From Pedobacter sp. ISL-64 (GTDB lineage Bacteria > Bacteroidota > Bacteroidia > Sphingobacteriales > Sphingobacteriaceae): a stretch of 64,000 nt of DNA. The stretch is taken from positions 1 to 64,000 of the forward strand of contig NZ_JAGGPU010000002.1 of NCBI RefSeq assembly GCF_018613605.1. The letters run 5' to 3'. Positions within the stretch are counted from its first letter, which is position 1. Each line of letters starts with the position of its first letter. Both the position numbers and the translations under genes were made by a program. Under the pieces are notes generated by a model that did not search any database, was not told where the DNA came from, and worked only from the letters and a program-made list of their open reading frames with translations. Below are positions 60,926-64,000 of this stretch, one piece after another.

Positions 60926-61225
60926 ATGAAAAATCGCTGTTTATTTACCTGGGGCATCCTCACAGGAACTTGCGGTACTGCACTTGCCCAGCCCGGGCTT
61001 AACGAAATGCAGCAAGCCAGGCAGGAGCTCACAGGTTCGTTTTTCTCCTCGATCGATGCTTCGCTGGTGCTTGCTGTGATTTTTGGCCTTATCGGTGCCC
61101 TAAAGATCTACCACAACTGGCAAATGGGCAAAGAACGTATCACGGGCGACGTTGCTGCCTGGTTCTTTGCCTCCCTTTTCATGGTTTTAGCGGGTCCGTT
61201 TGTCAGGGCCATATTTGGCATCTAA
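60926..61225 (+). CDS. DUF4134 (TraE-like) membrane protein 1
   Basis: A 99-residue protein: signal-like N-terminus (ILTGTCGTALAQP), then two membrane segments (IDASLVLAVIFGLIGALKIY, AAWFFASLFMVLAGPFV), typical of DUF4134/TraE pilin-like or channel components of Bacteroidota conjugation systems. GERITGD-like KERITGDVAAW is the conserved loop. It is similar to the next protein, so the element carries two copies. It starts 3 bases after the preceding stop. Confidence 0.75.
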   Translation: MKNRCLFTWGILTGTCGTALAQPGLNEMQQARQELTGSFFSSIDASLVLAVIFGLIGALKIYHNWQMGKERITGDVAAWFFASLFMVLAGPFVRAIFGI

Positions 61226-61318
61226 AAACCATTTTCCCCTTGTAAGATCAAGCTGCATCCGGCCGGGGCAGCTTTCTTTTTTTAATTCCATTTCCATTAA
61301 TTTTTAACGAACAAGAAA

Positions 61319-61621
61319 ATGAAGAGAACAAAAATGTTCGCTATGGCCATGCTATTGGCCATTACGCAGGTGCCGGCATTCGCCCAAAGTGGCGTAAACG
61401 GATTGAACACCGCTACCAGCACCCTGACGACCTATGTTGATCCTGTCACCAATATCGCTCTGGTCATCGGAGGCATCGTTGGTATAGTAGGCGCTATCCG
61501 GGTGTATTCCAAATGGAATAGCGGAGACCAGGATATCAATAAAGAATTGATGGGCTGGGGAGGTTCCTGCCTCTTTTTGGTGCTGTCATCGCTGATCATC
61601 AAAGCCTTTTTTGGATTGTAA
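61319..61621 (+). CDS. DUF4134 (TraE) membrane protein 2
   Basis: A 100-residue DUF4134 protein with a cleavable signal (MLLAITQVPAFAQ), followed by GVNGLNTATSTLTTYVDPVT and two membrane segments (IALVIGGIVGIVGAIRVYSK, GSCLFLVLSSLIIKAFF) with SGDQDINKELMGWG between them. It has the canonical TraE form and is followed after 3 bases by TraF. The 93-base gap upstream contains a CGGCCGGGGCAGC stretch and a T-run, perhaps a weak terminator. Confidence 0.88.
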   Translation: MKRTKMFAMAMLLAITQVPAFAQSGVNGLNTATSTLTTYVDPVTNIALVIGGIVGIVGAIRVYSKWNSGDQDINKELMGWGGSCLFLVLSSLIIKAFFGL

Positions 61622-61624
61622 GGT

Positions 61625-61933
61625 ATGGCAAAGCGGTATGCCGTTTATAAGGGGCTCCAGCGGCCCCTTATTTTTAAAGGCTTCAAAGGAAAATTTATCT
61701 ACTGGGGGGTAGGCGCTCTTTTATTGGGCCTGGTAGCAGGTTCCATTATCATGGCCCTGGTCAATATGTATGTTGGCGCGATAGCACTCATCGGCCTGAT
61801 TGTCGGCGGCTTGTTCTACACCGCAGGTAAACAAAAAGGGGGTCTGCATGACAAGACCCAGGCAAAAGGAATCTACATCCACCAGACTGGTCTCACTAAT
61901 CTAAAATCTTATGGCACAGAAGAACGCATTTAA
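61625..61933 (+). CDS. DUF4133 (TraF) membrane protein
   Basis: A 102-residue protein with the DUF4133 pattern: YAVYKGLQRPLIFKGFKGKF, then two membrane segments (YWGVGALLLGLVAGSIIMAL, YVGAIALIGLIVGGLFYTAG) and a polar C-terminus. In Bacteroidota type IV secretion it corresponds to a VirB3-like subunit. Its last 23 bases overlap the start of TraG in another frame. Confidence 0.88.
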   Translation: MAKRYAVYKGLQRPLIFKGFKGKFIYWGVGALLLGLVAGSIIMALVNMYVGAIALIGLIVGGLFYTAGKQKGGLHDKTQAKGIYIHQTGLTNLKSYGTEERI

Positions 61934-64000
61934 GCTGCCTTATATCGGCATTGATGCTTACCAGGACTTTGACCTGTTGTATGGCCTGAACGGGGAATGC
62001 TCGGTGATCATCCAGATCAAAAACCCCGTGCTCCAGTATTCAGCCTCGGCCGCTGCCTATGATGAATTTCATAGTCTGTTTATCAGCATTGTCAAAATCT
62101 TAGGAGACGGCTACCTGCTGCAAAAACAGGATGTCTTCAGCAGGTCAAAATATCCCTATAAAAAGTCGGATGATTATTTACAAGATAAATATAACGCTCA
62201 TTTTGCCGGGCGCGATTACACCCGGATCAGCACTTACCTCACCATTACGCTCCAACCGAAAAAGGGAAGGTTTTATGTATACGACCCAAAGGCATTGATA
62301 GCGTTCAGGCAATCGGTCACCAAAGTAATGGCTATACTTCAGCAGTCCAGGACAGCTCCGGTTCTCCTTAAGAAAAATGAGGTCAATAAACTGGTGCTGG
62401 GTGTGTTGTCGATGGACTTTAACGGCGATAACCTGGTGCTGGATAATATTCTGCCTACCGATACTGAACTGAAAATGGGTAATCGTGCAGTGCGTTGCAT
62501 CAGTTTGGTCAATACCGACAACGTGGACCTTCCAACTGAAATTGGCACCCATACAGAATTGAACGAAAAGGAAACCATGAAAGGGTTCCCCGTCGATGTG
62601 GTAACTTTCCTGCTGAAAGTGCCTGGCTACGAAACGATACTCTATAATCAGGTCATCGAAATCCCCCAGCAGCAATGGACGCTGAATAAACTGGAGCTTA
62701 AACGAAAAAGACATTCGGGCATTCCCGACCCCGCAAACCAGCTCTGTGTAGAGGATATCGATCAGCTGCTGAATGATGTGGCAAGAGAGAGCCAGTTGTT
62801 GGTCAATGCGCATTATACGATCATCATCTGTTGCGCGCAGGAGCAGCTGCAGAAGACAGCGAATTTTATTGAAAGCTCCCTTTTCAATCTGGGTATTATA
62901 GCCAGCAGGAACGCCTATAATCAGCTGGAACTGTTTCGCTCGGCGCTTCCCGGGAACGGTGTTGAACTAAAAAGTTACGACTGGTTCCTGACCACCTGCG
63001 ACGCCGCCCTGTGTTTCTTCTTTAAAGAATCTCTTCCCCAGGATGAACCAAGTAATTTTCTGGTCCGGTTCACCGACCGTCAGGGGATACCCATAGGCAT
63101 CGACCTTTCGGATCTTCCGATGCGCACAAACCGCATCAGCAACAGGAACCGGTTCGTTCTGGGCGGGTCCGGAACCGGAAAAAGTTTCCTGATCAACAGT
63201 ATGGTTGAGCAATACCTGCTGTACAATATGGATGTGGTAATTGTTGATGTCGGGCACTCTTATACAGGCTTGAACACCTTCAAAAAGGGGAAATATGTTA
63301 CCTATACCGAAGAGCGGCCGATTACCATGAATCCCTTTGCCATCAGCGAGCAGGAGTATAACATTGAAAAGAAAGACTTCCTGGTTACCCTGGTCGGGCT
63401 GCTTTGGAAAGGCGCGGAAGGAACCATTTCCACTGTGGAACGCGATGTGATCTCCAGCCTTGTTGGTTCTTATTACAGTAATTATTTCAGTCAAGGGTAT
63501 CCCGGCCTGTCTATAAGGCAACTGCATGCGATCCGCAAGCGGGTGTTTGAAGCTATGAAGACCGAACCTTCTTTTCAATCGTATTCTGAGGACGGCTGGG
63601 AGGAGTTTACCGAAGACCTTTTCGCGACCGAGATCAGTGATACCGACGAGGATCTTTTGGCAGGCGACGCAGAGGCCGGGGGCTTTATCACCGCTTTCAA
63701 CCAGAAGTACCGGGCAGCAGTGAAAGAAGAAAACCGCATTGGCAGGATCAGGCACGACCGAAGAAAAATAGGTATACTCAATTTCAATAGTTTCTACGAG
63801 TTCGCGCTTTGGAAAATCCCTGAAATAAAAACCGAGGATCACATTCCTTTTGACCTGGATGAATTCAGATATGTGCTGAAGAAATTCTCTAAGGGAGGTG
63901 AATATCAAACCATACTGAATGAAGCCGCGGATAAGTCACTTTTCAACGAGCCGTTCATTATCTATGAAATTGATAATGTGAAGGACAACAAGGTACTGTT
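61911..64000 (+). CDS. TraG-family conjugation ATPase (VirB4-like), partial
   Basis: The frame opens at ATG 61911 (MAQKNAFKLPYIGIDAYQDF) and remains open to the window end, giving 696 residues of a protein that normally has about 830. Visible are FDLLYGLNGECSVIIQIKN, the Walker A GGSGTGKS near residue 418 and VVIVDVGHSYTGL, and NPFAISEQEYN. The Walker B and the C-terminal part lie beyond the edge. This is the VirB4-type ATPase that drives assembly of the conjugation channel. The start is inside the TraF gene, which implies coupled translation. Confidence 0.93.
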   Translation, partial: MAQKNAFKLPYIGIDAYQDFDLLYGLNGECSVIIQIKNPVLQYSASAAAYDEFHSLFISIVKILGDGYLLQKQDVFSRSKYPYKKSDDYLQDKYNAHFAGRDYTRISTYLTITLQPKKGRFYVYDPKALIAFRQSVTKVMAILQQSRTAPVLLKKNEVNKLVLGVLSMDFNGDNLVLDNILPTDTELKMGNRAVRCISLVNTDNVDLPTEIGTHTELNEKETMKGFPVDVVTFLLKVPGYETILYNQVIEIPQQQWTLNKLELKRKRHSGIPDPANQLCVEDIDQLLNDVARESQLLVNAHYTIIICCAQEQLQKTANFIESSLFNLGIIASRNAYNQLELFRSALPGNGVELKSYDWFLTTCDAALCFFFKESLPQDEPSNFLVRFTDRQGIPIGIDLSDLPMRTNRISNRNRFVLGGSGTGKSFLINSMVEQYLLYNMDVVIVDVGHSYTGLNTFKKGKYVTYTEERPITMNPFAISEQEYNIEKKDFLVTLVGLLWKGAEGTISTVERDVISSLVGSYYSNYFSQGYPGLSIRQLHAIRKRVFEAMKTEPSFQSYSEDGWEEFTEDLFATEISDTDEDLLAGDAEAGGFITAFNQKYRAAVKEENRIGRIRHDRRKIGILNFNSFYEFALWKIPEIKTEDHIPFDLDEFRYVLKKFSKGGEYQTILNEAADKSLFNEPFIIYEIDNVKDNKVL

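Noticed and set aside
62967..63908. Long minus-strand frame of 313 codons
   Set aside because: It is antisense to TraG, whose frame has family motifs and continuous coding throughout.

Overview
The window looks like a chromosome segment of a Sphingobacteriaceae bacterium (Bacteroidota, Pedobacter-like). The support is: three SusC/SusD-type or Oar-type outer-membrane receptor loci, Bacteroidota-type -7 promoter boxes (TAnnTTTG), DUF5690 and LytS/LytTR families, short dispersed intergenic repeats, and a CTnDOT-like conjugation module.

Region 1 (1-14.6 kb) reads as host chromosome. It holds a DUF4256 gene, an Oar-like TonB-dependent receptor and a 52-residue lipoprotein. Then comes a co-oriented group: an XRE-cupin regulator, an alkaline-phosphatase-superfamily enzyme broken by two single-base frameshifts, a DUF5690 transporter, a TIGR03364-type FAD oxidoreductase and a SusC/SusD pair. 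Together these suggest uptake and breakdown of an aminophosphonate or organophosphate. A shared 13-bp near-palindrome lies before two of the genes.

Region 2 (14.7-19.4 kb) is an integration hot spot. It contains an intact tRNA-Asn, two paralogous tyrosine recombinases, a 44-nt 3' fragment of tRNA-Met that looks like an attachment core, and a third paralogous recombinase. A 16-bp motif flanks the tRNA fragment on both sides.

Region 3 (19.9-51 kb) is mosaic cargo, probably carried by an integrative conjugative element (ICE). (a) 19.9-28.4 kb is a TetR-controlled set: alpha/beta hydrolase, methyltransferase, small membrane proteins, DUF302, DUF1304, two NmrA-like proteins, DinB, a second TetR and a DHA2 efflux pump; a 26-bp perfect palindrome is the likely operator. 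(b) 28.4-31.7 kb carries a broken acetyltransferase, a LuxR-type regulator, a 5'-truncated PLP synthase and a TetR. (c) 32.3-39.7 kb has a Crp-like regulator, a small exported protein, and a TlpA(+DUF3738-like)-SusC-SusD operon on the minus strand. (d) 39.7-43.7 kb has a densely structured intergenic element with a possible pseudoknot, a double-HTH protein, a run of small unknown proteins and HU. (e) 43.7-51 kb has a PhyH-like dioxygenase, lipoproteins (one with a decayed paralogue), a beta-barrel protein, a LytS/LytTR two-component pair and a GIN-domain lipoprotein.

Region 4 (51.2-64 kb) is the ICE backbone: XRE regulator, decayed RRM gene, RteC, two excisionase-like HTH proteins, tandem TOPRIM/primase-like proteins (one with a degraded active site), a truncated DNA methyltransferase, a long hairpin that is a candidate oriT, a MobC-like protein, a block of short TATAG-type repeats, a MOB relaxase, ParA, a DUF3408-like protein, two DUF4134 (TraE) proteins, DUF4133 (TraF), and the 5' part of TraG running off the right edge. 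Right-end att sites would lie outside the window.
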